DNA from: Acidobacteriota bacterium
Lineage (GTDB): Bacteria; Acidobacteriota; Vicinamibacteria; Vicinamibacterales; SCN-69-37
Assembly (NCBI GenBank): GCA_947467605.1
Contig: CANIII010000020.1
Location: forward strand, 30,406 to 94,405
Reading direction: 5' to 3'
Length of the DNA stretch: 64,000 nt
The position numbers were made by a program, and so were the translations under genes. Under the pieces are notes generated by a model. That model was not told the DNA's origin, did not search any database, and was given only the letters and a program-made list of their open reading frames with translations. Shown piece by piece: positions 47,109 through 55,363 of the stretch (the first letter of the stretch is position 1; each line of letters begins with the position of its first letter).

Positions 47109-47960
47109 TTACTTCTTCACCCGCGCCAGCGTCCAGGTCATCGACCCCATCGGACTCGTGAGGTCGCCGGCAAAGGTATTGTCGGCCTTGAGCTTGCCGG
47201 AGAACTCGAGTCGCACGTCCTGTCCGGCGTTCGAGCCGGTGGCGACAAACATCAGCATGCCGTTCGCGAGCGTGCCATCAAGGGTCATGGTGCCGAGGTG
47301 ATCGGACGAAGCCGTCCCGGTCACCTTCGACCCCACCTGCTTCATGTCGAGCGCCATCTGAATCTGCGCTTCGACCACCGCCATCGTCCACTTGCCGGTC
47401 ACGTCGACGTTGGCTGACGACATCGCGGGTTCGTTTGTGACCTTGCGCTCTTTCAACCGCTCCGCAGTCCACGTGATCTTGCCGGTGCGGCCGTCGTCAA
47501 GCTTGGTGTTCATGTCTCCCGCCAACGTGCCATCGTCTTTCGTGGTGCCGACGATCGTCATGTCTGCGGTCTGCACAACCATTCCGGGCACGCCGGGCTG
47601 CTGAGGTCCCTTCACCGTCGCTGTCGCAGTTGCGGGTCCGGCACCGGCGCCGCCGTGATCCACATTCGGCCGGCCAAACGACGGGCCCTTGCCCGACAAC
47701 GTGAAGGTGCCGTTCTTGGTTTCGCCGGTCACGGGGAAATCCTTGCCCATGAAGATGAACGTGCCCTTCAGCGCGGTGCCGTCCTGCTCGAGCACCAGTG
47801 CGACGGGAATCACGTGATCGCCGATGAGTCCCATGTTCCAGGTGCCCGCCAGCGACGCGGGTTTCTGTGGCGTCTGGGCGGCAGCCACAGTCGGAATGGC
47901 CATCGCGCATCCCACAACAACCACAGCAGTACCGATCGAGCGGACCAGTGAATTGATCAT
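47109..47960 (-). CDS. Secreted protein with two related beta-barrel-like repeats, function unknown
   Basis: About 283 residues. Signal peptide (AVVVVGCAMAIPTVAAAQ). Two related halves begin LAGTWNMGLIGDHVIPVALVLEQDG and VTGKWTMAVVEAQIQMALDMKQVG, each followed by glycine- and threonine-rich strands, suggesting a duplicated lipocalin-like or small barrel fold. Start 47960 is chosen over 47975 because GAGGAG lies eight bases upstream of it. First gene of the run into DUF1592 and DUF1552, driven by the divergent PhoP-type promoter. Confidence 0.75.
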   Translation of the reverse strand: MINSLVRSIGTAVVVVGCAMAIPTVAAAQTPQKPASLAGTWNMGLIGDHVIPVALVLEQDGTALKGTFIFMGKDFPVTGETKNGTFTLSGKGPSFGRPNVDHGGAGAGPATATATVKGPQQPGVPGMVVQTADMTIVGTTKDDGTLAGDMNTKLDDGRTGKITWTAERLKERKVTNEPAMSSANVDVTGKWTMAVVEAQIQMALDMKQVGSKVTGTASSDHLGTMTLDGTLANGMLMFVATGSNAGQDVRLEFSGKLKADNTFAGDLTSPMGSMTWTLARVKK

Positions 47961-47982
47961 GCGTAAGCTCCTCATGTGATCG

Positions 47983-48017
47983 ACACTACGGAATCGCGCC
48001 TGAATGCTTTGTGAATG
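47983..48017 (-). promoter_or_regulatory. PhoP-type direct-repeat promoter of the 47960 operon
   Basis: On the minus strand CATTCA-CAAAG-CATTCA (48017-48001), then 12 bases to a -10 TAGTGT (47988-47983). The predicted transcript start leaves a leader that contains GAGGAG before ATG 47960. Confidence 0.6.
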
Positions 48018-48020
48018 GTC

Positions 48021-48054
48021 CGTTCAACTGCGGTTCAGGTAAGTGCGCTATAAC
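48021..48054 (+). promoter_or_regulatory. PhoP-type direct-repeat promoter of the response-regulator gene
   Basis: CGTTCA-ACTGC-GGTTCA (48021-48037), then 11 bases to TATAAC as -10 (48049-48054). Transcription should begin at or next to GTG 48062, giving a leaderless mRNA. Consistent with positive autoregulation by the encoded OmpR-family regulator. Confidence 0.65.
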
Positions 48055-48061
48055 GGACACT

Positions 48062-48724
48062 GTGCGAGTGCTGGTCGTTGAGGATGAGCCGTTGTTGCTG
48101 CGCCAACTGTCGCAGGCGCTGACCGATGCCGGCTACGCGGTCGACACCGCGACTGATGGTGCAGCTGCAGATTTCCTCGGACACACCGAGTCGTACGACG
48201 CTGTGGTACTCGATCTCGGCCTTCCGAAGATGGACGGCCTCACCGTGCTGCGTCGTTGGCGCGAATCGGGCGTGACGATGCCGGTCTTGGTGGTGACGGC
48301 GAGGGGCAGCTGGCACGAGAAGGTGCAGGGCATCGACGGCGGCGCGGATGACTACGTCGCCAAGCCGTTTCAAATCGAGGAAGTACTCGCACGATTGCGC
48401 GCGCTCATTCGACGCACCAGTGGACAGATGACATCGGAGCTTGTCTGCGGTGATGTCGCGCTCAGTCCGAAGCTGGCGCGGGTGACGCTCGCCGGCGTAC
48501 CGGTGAAGCTGACGAGCCACGAGTTTCGTGTGCTGTCGTACCTCATGCACCATCGCGAACGCGTCGTGTCGCAGAGCGAGCTCACGGAGCATATCTACGC
48601 GCAGGACTTTGATCGCGACTCCAACACGGTGGAAGTATTCATCGCGCGACTCCGCAAGAAGCTTGGCTCGGATCTCATCGAGACGATCCGCGGACTCGGC
48701 TATCGCATGAAAGCGGCGAGCTGA
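48062..48724 (+). CDS. OmpR/PhoP-family response regulator
   Basis: About 220 residues. The receiver has VEDEPLLLRQL, phospho-acceptor D51 in VVLDLGLPKMDG and the DDYVAKPF lysine; the winged-helix domain has VKLTSHEFRVLSYLMHH and RDSNTVEVFIARLRKKLG, then IETIRGLGYRMKA. It resembles the PhoP/QseB branch. The track start at 48011 lies inside the promoter boxes; GTG 48062 begins the canonical VRVLVVEDE and lies seven bases after a -10. It is coupled to the kinase by TGATG. Confidence 0.92.
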   Translation: MRVLVVEDEPLLLRQLSQALTDAGYAVDTATDGAAADFLGHTESYDAVVLDLGLPKMDGLTVLRRWRESGVTMPVLVVTARGSWHEKVQGIDGGADDYVAKPFQIEEVLARLRALIRRTSGQMTSELVCGDVALSPKLARVTLAGVPVKLTSHEFRVLSYLMHHRERVVSQSELTEHIYAQDFDRDSNTVEVFIARLRKKLGSDLIETIRGLGYRMKAAS

Positions 48725-49704
48725 TGGCGCGCTCACTCGGATCGCGGATCGCGATTGGCTCGGCGCTTTGGACAATCGGCATCGTAGCGCTGGCCGTGGC
48801 GATGGCCGCAGGCCTGATGCATGGCCCTGGCAGGCACGCGATCGTCATCCCGCTTCATTTCGGTGGCGTCGGCTTTGCCGCGGCAATTCTGCTCATGGCG
48901 GCCCTGCTGCAGTTTCGCAAGACCCTCTCACCGTTCGACGAGCTGCGCCGGCATCTCCAGGCCGTGCGCTCGGGCGCGGCAACGTCTGTCGCGGGCGAAT
49001 ATCCAACGGAAGTGCAGCCGGTTGTGAGCGACCTCAACGCGCTACTCGAGCATCAGGCCGCGGCTGTTGCCCGCGCACAATCAAAGGCCGGCGATCTGGC
49101 GCATGGCCTGAAGACGCCACTGGCCGTGCTCGCGCAGGAGGCCGATCGCGCGGACGCCGCTGGACAGCATGAACTGGCGGAGACCGTTCGTCAGCAAGTG
49201 ACGCGCATGCAGCGACAGGTCAGCTATCACCTCGCGCAAGCCCGCGCAGCCGCCTCAGGCGCCACGCTCAACGCGCGTTGCAGTGTGATGGACTCCGCTG
49301 ACGGCCTCGCTCGCACATTGCAGCGTCTCTACGCCGAACGTGGGCTCACCATCGACACCCACGTCGACCCGGCCCACATCGTGCGGGCGCAGCGCGAGGA
49401 CCTCGACGAGATGCTGGGTAACATTCTCGACAACGCCTGCAAGTGGACGCGGCAGCGCGTCGTGCTGACATCGACGCTGCATGATGGCCGCATCTCGGTC
49501 ACGGTGGATGACGACGGGCCTGGACTTGCACCGGAGTTGCGTGAAGCCGTTCTGCAACGCGGTGTTCGTGCGGATGAAGCCGCGCCCGGATCCGGGCTCG
49601 GCCTCTCGATTGTGCGGGATATTGCGGAACTCTACGGCGGATCCATCACGCTCGACGCCAGCCCACTCGGCGGTCTTCGCGCAACGCTGACGCTCGCGAC
49701 GTAA
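48724..49704 (+). CDS. PhoQ-like sensor histidine kinase
   Basis: 326 residues, short for the class. Two membrane helices (about 10-31 and 39-61) enclose only a handful of residues, so there is essentially no periplasmic sensor and detection must be in the membrane or through a partner. The dimerisation helix has KAGDLAHGLKTPLAVLAQEADR (H127); the HATPase has MLGNILDNACKW, DDDGPGL and GLGLSIVRDIAEL. Start overlaps the regulator stop. Confidence 0.9.
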   Translation: MARSLGSRIAIGSALWTIGIVALAVAMAAGLMHGPGRHAIVIPLHFGGVGFAAAILLMAALLQFRKTLSPFDELRRHLQAVRSGAATSVAGEYPTEVQPVVSDLNALLEHQAAAVARAQSKAGDLAHGLKTPLAVLAQEADRADAAGQHELAETVRQQVTRMQRQVSYHLAQARAAASGATLNARCSVMDSADGLARTLQRLYAERGLTIDTHVDPAHIVRAQREDLDEMLGNILDNACKWTRQRVVLTSTLHDGRISVTVDDDGPGLAPELREAVLQRGVRADEAAPGSGLGLSIVRDIAELYGGSITLDASPLGGLRATLTLAT

Positions 49705-49711
49705 GAACCCG

Positions 49712-50287
49712 CTACGCGCGTCCGGCGAAGTCGCGGGTTTCCGTGTGCACTTTGATCTTCTCGCCTTCTTTGATGAAGAGCGGCACACGGATTTCCATCC
49801 CGGTGTTGGTCGTGGCGGCCTTCGTCACGCTGCCGCTTGACGTATCGCCGCGAACGGCCGGCTCCGTGTAGGCAATCGTCATATCCACCAAAGGCGGAAA
49901 CTGCAGGCTGATCGGGTTGCCGTTGTACTTGTGGACCTGGATCTCGAGGTTATCGGTGAGCAGGAAGCGGTCTTCACCGGTCGTGTCTGCGGAGAGCGTG
50001 AGCGTCTCGAACGATTCCTGATCCATGAAGTGGTAGCCGTCGGCGTCTGAATACAGGAAGGTCGCGGGCACCTTGACGAGGTCGGGGTCTCCGAATTTAT
50101 CGCCGGCTTTGAACGTCCGGTCGAAGACCGCGCGGGTCAGGAGGTTCCGCATTTTGAGCCGGACCAGCGTCTGTCCACCGCGGGCCGTTGGCTTCGACAC
50201 CTCGACCTCCAGGCAGTGGTACGGCGCGTTCTCGTACTCGAAGAACATCTTGCGCTTGATCTCGATCGCTTCCAACAGGCTGGCCAT
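49712..50287 (-). CDS. efpL: Elongation factor P paralogue of EfpL/YeiP type
   Basis: 191 residues with the three EF-P domains. The beta3-beta4 tip loop reads SKPTARGGQTLVRLKMRN, matching the SPTARGA-type loop of E. coli YeiP/EfpL rather than the PGKG loop of canonical EF-P, so R36 replaces the modified lysine. The end HTETRDFAGRA also matches that subfamily. It helps ribosomes past proline-rich stalls. No epmA/epmB/earP genes are nearby. The gene ends seven bases beyond the convergent kinase. Confidence 0.85.
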   Translation of the reverse strand: MASLLEAIEIKRKMFFEYENAPYHCLEVEVSKPTARGGQTLVRLKMRNLLTRAVFDRTFKAGDKFGDPDLVKVPATFLYSDADGYHFMDQESFETLTLSADTTGEDRFLLTDNLEIQVHKYNGNPISLQFPPLVDMTIAYTEPAVRGDTSSGSVTKAATTNTGMEIRVPLFIKEGEKIKVHTETRDFAGRA

Positions 50288-50296
50288 CGGGACATT

Positions 50297-50833
50297 CTAC
50301 CGGAGGGAGCCGCTTCCAATCGAGTGCGACCGCACCATGATCAGATCCCGTTGCACATCGCGCCCTACGGTGAAGGAATGGTCGCCGACGACTTCGAAAC
50401 CGAACTTCCGGTAGAAGGCGATGGCCTTCGAGTTGTGCTCCCAGACGCCGAGCCACAGCACGTCGCAATTCGACTCAGCGGCGCGTGAGATGACGTCCTG
50501 CATCAAGGCCTGCGCGACGCCTCGGCCCTGGCATTCGCGGGCGACGTAGATCCGGCTGAGTTCCGACGGGCGCTCGGCCGTCACGCAATCGATGGACTGC
50601 GAACGCCGCCACTGCGAGAAGCCGACAAGCCGGCCATCGATTTCAGCGAACGACGTCACGAGGCCCGGATCCGCGATTTCCTTTCGCTGCAGCGCCTCCC
50701 CATACGCGTTGGCGCAGTAGAGGTCCATGTCCTCGGCCGCGGTGCCGGACGCGAACGTCGCTCTAAATGTCTGCTCGGCAAAGCGGGCCAGAAGCAGGGC
50801 GTCGCTGTCGAGTGCACGTCGAAGCGTGATCAT
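50297..50833 (-). CDS. GNAT-family N-acetyltransferase
   Basis: About 178 residues. The acetyl-CoA pyrophosphate loop is CQGRGVAQALM (Q/RxxGxG/A), preceded by ELSRIYVARE and followed by VLWLGVWEHNSKAIAFYRKFGFEVVGDHSF, the C-terminal GNAT signature. Substrate unknown. Start 50833 (MITLRRALDSD) is preferred over 50860, whose extra residues overlap the upstream M61 gene. It is nine bases from efpL on the same strand. Confidence 0.85.
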   Translation of the reverse strand: MITLRRALDSDALLLARFAEQTFRATFASGTAAEDMDLYCANAYGEALQRKEIADPGLVTSFAEIDGRLVGFSQWRRSQSIDCVTAERPSELSRIYVARECQGRGVAQALMQDVISRAAESNCDVLWLGVWEHNSKAIAFYRKFGFEVVGDHSFTVGRDVQRDLIMVRSHSIGSGSLR

Positions 50834-50837
50834 CCGC

Positions 50838-52736
50838 CTACTTCTTCCGCGCTCCTGCAATCGTCGTGAGGACGTCAGCGGTGCCGGCGATCCGCTCCAA
50901 ATGCGGATACTTCAGGCCGCCGTGATATTTGATCTGCACCGTCTTGTAGTAGCTGCCGTTTTCCACGATCAGCTCGATCGGCGTCGTCGCAGTCTTCGAC
51001 GCGCCCAGTGCACGTAGCAACTCGTCACCAGAGAACTTGCGGCCGTTCACGGCGATCAGTTTCATACCTTGCGAGATGCCCGCCGTGAACGCCGGCCACG
51101 TTGGCCAGGCGTCGTCGACCGTGCCGTCGGCGGCGACGTGAATGCCGAGCGAACCGTAGGCGTTTGTGCTGCCGTCAAGCGTCCACGGGTCGGTGAACAT
51201 GTTCGGCGCGTCGGTGTAGACGAGCGTGTAACCGCCGTTCGTGAACCCACCGTCGGGAATTGCCGCGGCCTTGCTCTTTAAGCGGTCCTCGAAGAACTTC
51301 TTCCAGTCGTAGGCTGCGACCGAGTTCATCGTGCGATACACCTCCTCGGCGTCGTACGCCTTGACCCACACGGTTCCGTTGTCCTTCTGGCCGTGAAAGG
51401 CTGCGCAGAAATCGTCGAGGGTCTTCGCGCCGTTCGTCAGCTTGCGAATGAGGGTGTCGGCTTCAAGCCAGATCAATGTGCCCTCGTCGTAGAAGGACGG
51501 GAGGCCGTAGGTCTGTCGGCGAACACCGGACCAACCACCGGCGGCGGTGTAGAGAAATGGCGAGGAATCCGACGCGTCCTGGAGCGGCCGCCAGGTTCGG
51601 CCGGGCGCGCTCACGGCCATGGCGTCTGCTGCGAGTTCGTCCATCCATTCCCCGGGCGAAATGAGTCCGCCACGTGCGGCCAGCAACTCACCGTAGTAGT
51701 TGGTGAGTCCCTCATAGACCCACAGCAGGTCGTCTTTCATGGGCTGCTCGTAGCCGCCCTGCACGAGTCCCACAGGTCGTCGCGCCTTGCCGTTCCAGGA
51801 GTGGAAGAACTCGTGCGGCAATAACAGACTGCTGCGCTTGGCCGCGCCGTCGTCGACAAACGTTGCTTCAGCGACGCGATCGTCGGCGCACTCATGGTGC
51901 TCCACACCGAATGAGCCGAGGTTGTCGCTGAGCGTCAGGAGCCAGTGGTACTTGCGATAGTGGCCAACGCCGCCAAAGACGGCGCGCTCTTCGACGACGA
52001 TCTTCTTGTAGATGTCGATGCGCGACTGCGGGAACTGCAGCGCCCATTCGCTGTCTGCGATGACGTCGATGACGTGCTCGCCCTGCTCGGAACCTGCCGG
52101 CCACAGCGTGATCGATCGAAAGTGCTCGCCCAACAGCACGGGGTGCTCATTGAGAGAGACCAGTGATGTCGGCGCGTATCGAATCGTGTCGCCGTCGGTG
52201 CGCACAATATCGAGCGAGCCGCCGTTCTTCCAACCGACAGGCTTCCTGAGCGAGGCTGTGACGGTGATCTTCTCAGGATCCTCGCCCATCGGATACAGGC
52301 CGACGGTGTACCAGTTGATGACGGCACATTTCGAATTCGTTGATGGCAGCGTACCGAACGCGCCGCCAGTGTAGGGCACCACGTAGTCGTACTTGGCCGT
52401 GACCTGCTTCGCACCGGCCGGCACGGTAAAACGAAACGCATTGACCTCGACCAGATCGCGACGCCACTCGAGCTCCGTCGCGTCGGCGAAGATATGCAAA
52501 CCGGTCAGGTTCGAGATGGGGCCCGACGCCATGTGCTCGCCAGGGATCCACTTCGGGTAGAACAACGTCATCGCCCCAGCACGCGCCGGCATCGCCATCG
52601 TGGCGTGCAGAATCTTCATCGGCGCATCGGTCGCATCGACATCGAGTGTCATCGCCGTCGCCGTGACCTGTGCGGACGTGGATGGACCAACCATGGCCAA
52701 GAGCGCCAGCACGCCGATTAGGGTTCGGAGTTTCAT
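50838..52736 (-). CDS. Secreted M61-family peptidase (glycyl aminopeptidase-like) with PDZ domain
   Basis: About 632 residues. Signal peptide (TLIGVLALLAMVGPSTSA), an N-terminal beta domain (ATMAMPARAGAMTLFYPKWIPGEH), the catalytic LLPHEFFHSWNGKARRP with the zinc HExxH-type site and the GLTNYYGEL glutamate, and a C-terminal PDZ region (GSLGIHVAADGTVDDAWPTWPAFTAGISQGMKLIAVNGRK). It removes N-terminal small residues. Start 52736 is preferred to the track start because the signal peptide begins there. It ends just before the GNAT gene. Confidence 0.9.
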   Translation of the reverse strand: MKLRTLIGVLALLAMVGPSTSAQVTATAMTLDVDATDAPMKILHATMAMPARAGAMTLFYPKWIPGEHMASGPISNLTGLHIFADATELEWRRDLVEVNAFRFTVPAGAKQVTAKYDYVVPYTGGAFGTLPSTNSKCAVINWYTVGLYPMGEDPEKITVTASLRKPVGWKNGGSLDIVRTDGDTIRYAPTSLVSLNEHPVLLGEHFRSITLWPAGSEQGEHVIDVIADSEWALQFPQSRIDIYKKIVVEERAVFGGVGHYRKYHWLLTLSDNLGSFGVEHHECADDRVAEATFVDDGAAKRSSLLLPHEFFHSWNGKARRPVGLVQGGYEQPMKDDLLWVYEGLTNYYGELLAARGGLISPGEWMDELAADAMAVSAPGRTWRPLQDASDSSPFLYTAAGGWSGVRRQTYGLPSFYDEGTLIWLEADTLIRKLTNGAKTLDDFCAAFHGQKDNGTVWVKAYDAEEVYRTMNSVAAYDWKKFFEDRLKSKAAAIPDGGFTNGGYTLVYTDAPNMFTDPWTLDGSTNAYGSLGIHVAADGTVDDAWPTWPAFTAGISQGMKLIAVNGRKFSGDELLRALGASKTATTPIELIVENGSYYKTVQIKYHGGLKYPHLERIAGTADVLTTIAGARKK

Positions 52737-52759
52737 GATGCTGGAGATCCTACCAGCCC

Positions 52760-53458
52760 TCACGCCTTAAGGTAGCTCTGCCGAAGCCGCTCTGGAAACT
52801 TCTCGATCGCATAGCGCAGCATCGTGCGCGGCATCGTTCGCACATGCTGCTGGAGAAACGTTTCCTCGACAGCGCGGTCGCGGTCGCCGATTTCGCGGAG
52901 CATCCAGCCAACGGCTTTGTGGATGAGGTCGTGGTCATCCTTCAGCAGCAGCCGCGCGATGCAGAGCGTGTCGTCGAACTCGCCCTGCTTGATGTAATGG
53001 CGCGTGGCCAGGACCGCGATGCGTCGCTCCCAGACGCTGTGCGAACGCGCCAGCGACGTGAGCCGCACCCGCTCCTTCGGCGGCAAATGAGGACCGATGA
53101 TGAACTCGGCGGAGGTGTCGACCAAATCCCAGTTGTTAATGTGCTTCGTGTGTCGCAGGTAGAGCCGGAAGAGCGTCTCGCGTTGCGCGACGTCGCCGCG
53201 TGAGTACTGCCGCACCATGATCAAGAGCGCCAGCAGACGCTCTTCGTGCCACGACGAGGCGAGGAGGACCGCCACGTCTGACAGCGGAAGGTCGCGATGC
53301 TCCGCAGCGACCTTGCGGGTCACCGGCACTCGAATGCCAAGGAACTGGTCGCCCTCACCATATTCGCCTGGCCCGGTCTTGAAGTAGCGTCGTGCGACCT
53401 CAGCCTGTTTCGGATCGGCCAGATCGCGCATCTGGCGGTGGATGGATTCAGTCGTCAC
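52760..53458 (-). CDS. AlkD-like DNA alkylation repair protein (HEAT-repeat glycosylase)
   Basis: 232 residues made of HEAT-like helical repeats. It has FLGIRVPVTRKVAAEH, SSWHEERLLALLIM, HINNWDLVDTSAEFIIGPHL and HDLIHKAVGWMLREIGDRD, which match the AlkD family (W in NNWDLVD and the D in the active cleft). AlkD excises bulky alkylated bases without base flipping. The start is GTG, divergent from the serine dehydratase. Confidence 0.88.
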   Translation of the reverse strand: MTTESIHRQMRDLADPKQAEVARRYFKTGPGEYGEGDQFLGIRVPVTRKVAAEHRDLPLSDVAVLLASSWHEERLLALLIMVRQYSRGDVAQRETLFRLYLRHTKHINNWDLVDTSAEFIIGPHLPPKERVRLTSLARSHSVWERRIAVLATRHYIKQGEFDDTLCIARLLLKDDHDLIHKAVGWMLREIGDRDRAVEETFLQQHVRTMPRTMLRYAIEKFPERLRQSYLKA

Positions 53459-53486
53459 GTCTGCGGCTGGATTGTATGATCAGCCC

Positions 53487-54899
53487 ATGCCCGCCATGGT
53501 CAGCATTTTCAACGACGTCATTGGCCCCGTCATGCGCGGTGCCTCGAGCTCGCACTGCGCGGCGGCACTGAGAATCGGCCGGCTGGCCCGCGATCTGATG
53601 GGCGGCGACATCACCGACATCCTGATCGAATTCGACACGAACGGCGCGCTGCCCAATACGCATGAGAGCCAGGGCTCCGACATGGGTCTCTTTGGCGGAC
53701 TCCTCGGCTGGGACGCGGCCGACGAGCGATTGCCGAATTCGCCCGAAGCATTGAAGCGCGCGGGCACGAACGTGACGGTGAAGTACATCGACTGTCACGA
53801 TCCGCACCCGAACACGTATCGGCTCACGCTGACCAACGCGCGCGAGCAGCACACGATGATCGCGATCTCGACCGGCGGCGGCATGATCGAGGTGCTGAAC
53901 ATCGATGGCATCGGCGTGTCGCTCGACGGCGGCAGCCGCGTGGAGTTCAACGGTCACCTGCTGAACCCTGTGCTGCCCGTGCTCTCGCAGCCGGACGCCA
54001 CATTGCCCTTTCGCTCCTGCGCTGACCTGATCAAAGTCGACGCTGGCCGAGAGATTCCGCTGTGGAAGTGGGCCGTCGATTACGAGAAGGCGCGCGGCGC
54101 ACTGACTGATGATCAAGTGCTCGCGATGATGGTCGACATCGTGCGCATCTTGCGTCGATCGATCGCTCAGGGAATCGCGGGCACGACATACGCCGATCGC
54201 GTGCTCGGCCATCAATCGGGCCAGTTCGCCGAGAAAATGAAGAGCGGCGGGCTCCTGAATGGCGGCGCGCTCAACCGCGCGGTCCTCTATGTCACTGCCC
54301 TGATGGAAGTGAAAAGCTCCATGGGCGTCATCGTCGCCGCCCCAACCGCAGGTGCGTGTGCCGCACTACCGGCATCGGTGATTGCGATGGCGGAGGAACT
54401 GGGGCGCAGTGAAGAAGACATGGCCCGCGCAATGCTGGCCGCCGGCGCGATCGGTCTCTTCATCGCCGGTCCGTGGACGTTCGCCGCTGAAGTCGGCGGC
54501 TGTCAGGCTGAAGGCGGCTCCGCAGCGGCGATGGCTGCGGCCGCGCTGGTCACACTCGGCGGCGGCAACCTGACGCAAGCGACCTCTGCGGCGTCAATGG
54601 CGCTGCAGAGCATGCTCGGCCTGATCTGTGATCCGGTGGCGGCGCGCGTCGAAGTGCCCTGCCTCGGCAAGAACGTCATCGCCGCCAGCAACGCGCTCTC
54701 GTGCGCGAACATGGCGCTCGCCGGCTTCGATCAGGTGATTCCGTTCGACGAAGTCGTCGACGCCGCACGCCGCGTCGCCGATGCCATGCCACGTGAACAT
54801 CGCTGCACCGCCCTCGGCGGCCTGGCGACGACGCCAACGGCGATCAAGCTGAGTGCAGAGCTTGCGGCGCGGCTCAAGGGTCTCGCCGTCGTTCGCTAA
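53487..54899 (+). CDS. sdaA: L-serine dehydratase, iron-sulfur dependent, single-chain
   Basis: About 470 residues. The beta-type N-terminal half has SIFNDVIGPVMRGASSSHCAAALRIG and THESQGSDMGLFGGLLGWD; the alpha half has MGVIVAAPTAGACAALPASV and cysteines in GGCQAEGG, LICDPV and VPCLGKN that can hold the 4Fe-4S cluster. It converts serine to pyruvate and ammonia. Start 53487 is preferred; the track start at 53442 overlaps the divergent AlkD-like gene. Its TAA overlaps the convergent EVE stop (CTAA). Confidence 0.9.
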   Translation: MPAMVSIFNDVIGPVMRGASSSHCAAALRIGRLARDLMGGDITDILIEFDTNGALPNTHESQGSDMGLFGGLLGWDAADERLPNSPEALKRAGTNVTVKYIDCHDPHPNTYRLTLTNAREQHTMIAISTGGGMIEVLNIDGIGVSLDGGSRVEFNGHLLNPVLPVLSQPDATLPFRSCADLIKVDAGREIPLWKWAVDYEKARGALTDDQVLAMMVDIVRILRRSIAQGIAGTTYADRVLGHQSGQFAEKMKSGGLLNGGALNRAVLYVTALMEVKSSMGVIVAAPTAGACAALPASVIAMAEELGRSEEDMARAMLAAGAIGLFIAGPWTFAAEVGGCQAEGGSAAAMAAAALVTLGGGNLTQATSAASMALQSMLGLICDPVAARVEVPCLGKNVIAASNALSCANMALAGFDQVIPFDEVVDAARRVADAMPREHRCTALGGLATTPTAIKLSAELAARLKGLAVVR

Positions 54900-55363
54900 A
54901 TTTTCTTCGCCAGCTTCAGCACGATCTCAAATTCGTCTTTGGCGACGGGCTGCACGGACAGGCGGCTGCCCTTCTGGGTCACCATCATTTTCTCGAGACC
55001 CTTGGTGGACTTCAGCGTCTCGAGTGACACCGTGCCGTGGAAGTTCTTCACGAAACCGATGTCGACCATGAACCAGGTGGGCTTGGCTTTGTCGGAGTCT
55101 TCGTCGTAGTAGTGGCTCTTCTTGTTGAAGGCTGACGAGTCGGGATAGCCGGCCTTCACGATCTTCGCGAGGCCCGTCACACCCGACGGCTCGGCATTCG
55201 ATGCGTAGAACAGCACCTCGTCGCCCACCTGCATGTCGTCGCGCATATAGTTGCGCGCTTTGAAGTTGCGCACACCTTCCCAATTGGTCGAGCCGTCACG
55301 CGCCAGATCATCGATCGTGTAGGCGCTCGGCTCGCACTTCATCAACCAGTAACGCTTGGCCAT
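54896..55363 (-). CDS. EVE-domain protein (PUA-like, modified-base reader)
   Basis: 155 residues, nearly all EVE domain: YWLMKCEPSAYTIDDL at the N-terminus, WEGVRNFKARNYMRDDMQVGDEVLFYASNAEPSGVTGLAKI, and PTWFMVDIGFVKNF. EVE domains bind modified nucleotides such as modified cytosine. Its ATG overlaps the ATPase stop by one base, so it is the last gene of a coupled minus-strand run. Confidence 0.9.
   Translation of the reverse strand: MAKRYWLMKCEPSAYTIDDLARDGSTNWEGVRNFKARNYMRDDMQVGDEVLFYASNAEPSGVTGLAKIVKAGYPDSSAFNKKSHYYDEDSDKAKPTWFMVDIGFVKNFHGTVSLETLKSTKGLEKMMVTQKGSRLSVQPVAKDEFEIVLKLAKKI

Noticed and set aside
53448-54215. 255-residue minus ORF opposite serine dehydratase
   Set aside because: Antisense shadow of a clear enzyme; no family features.
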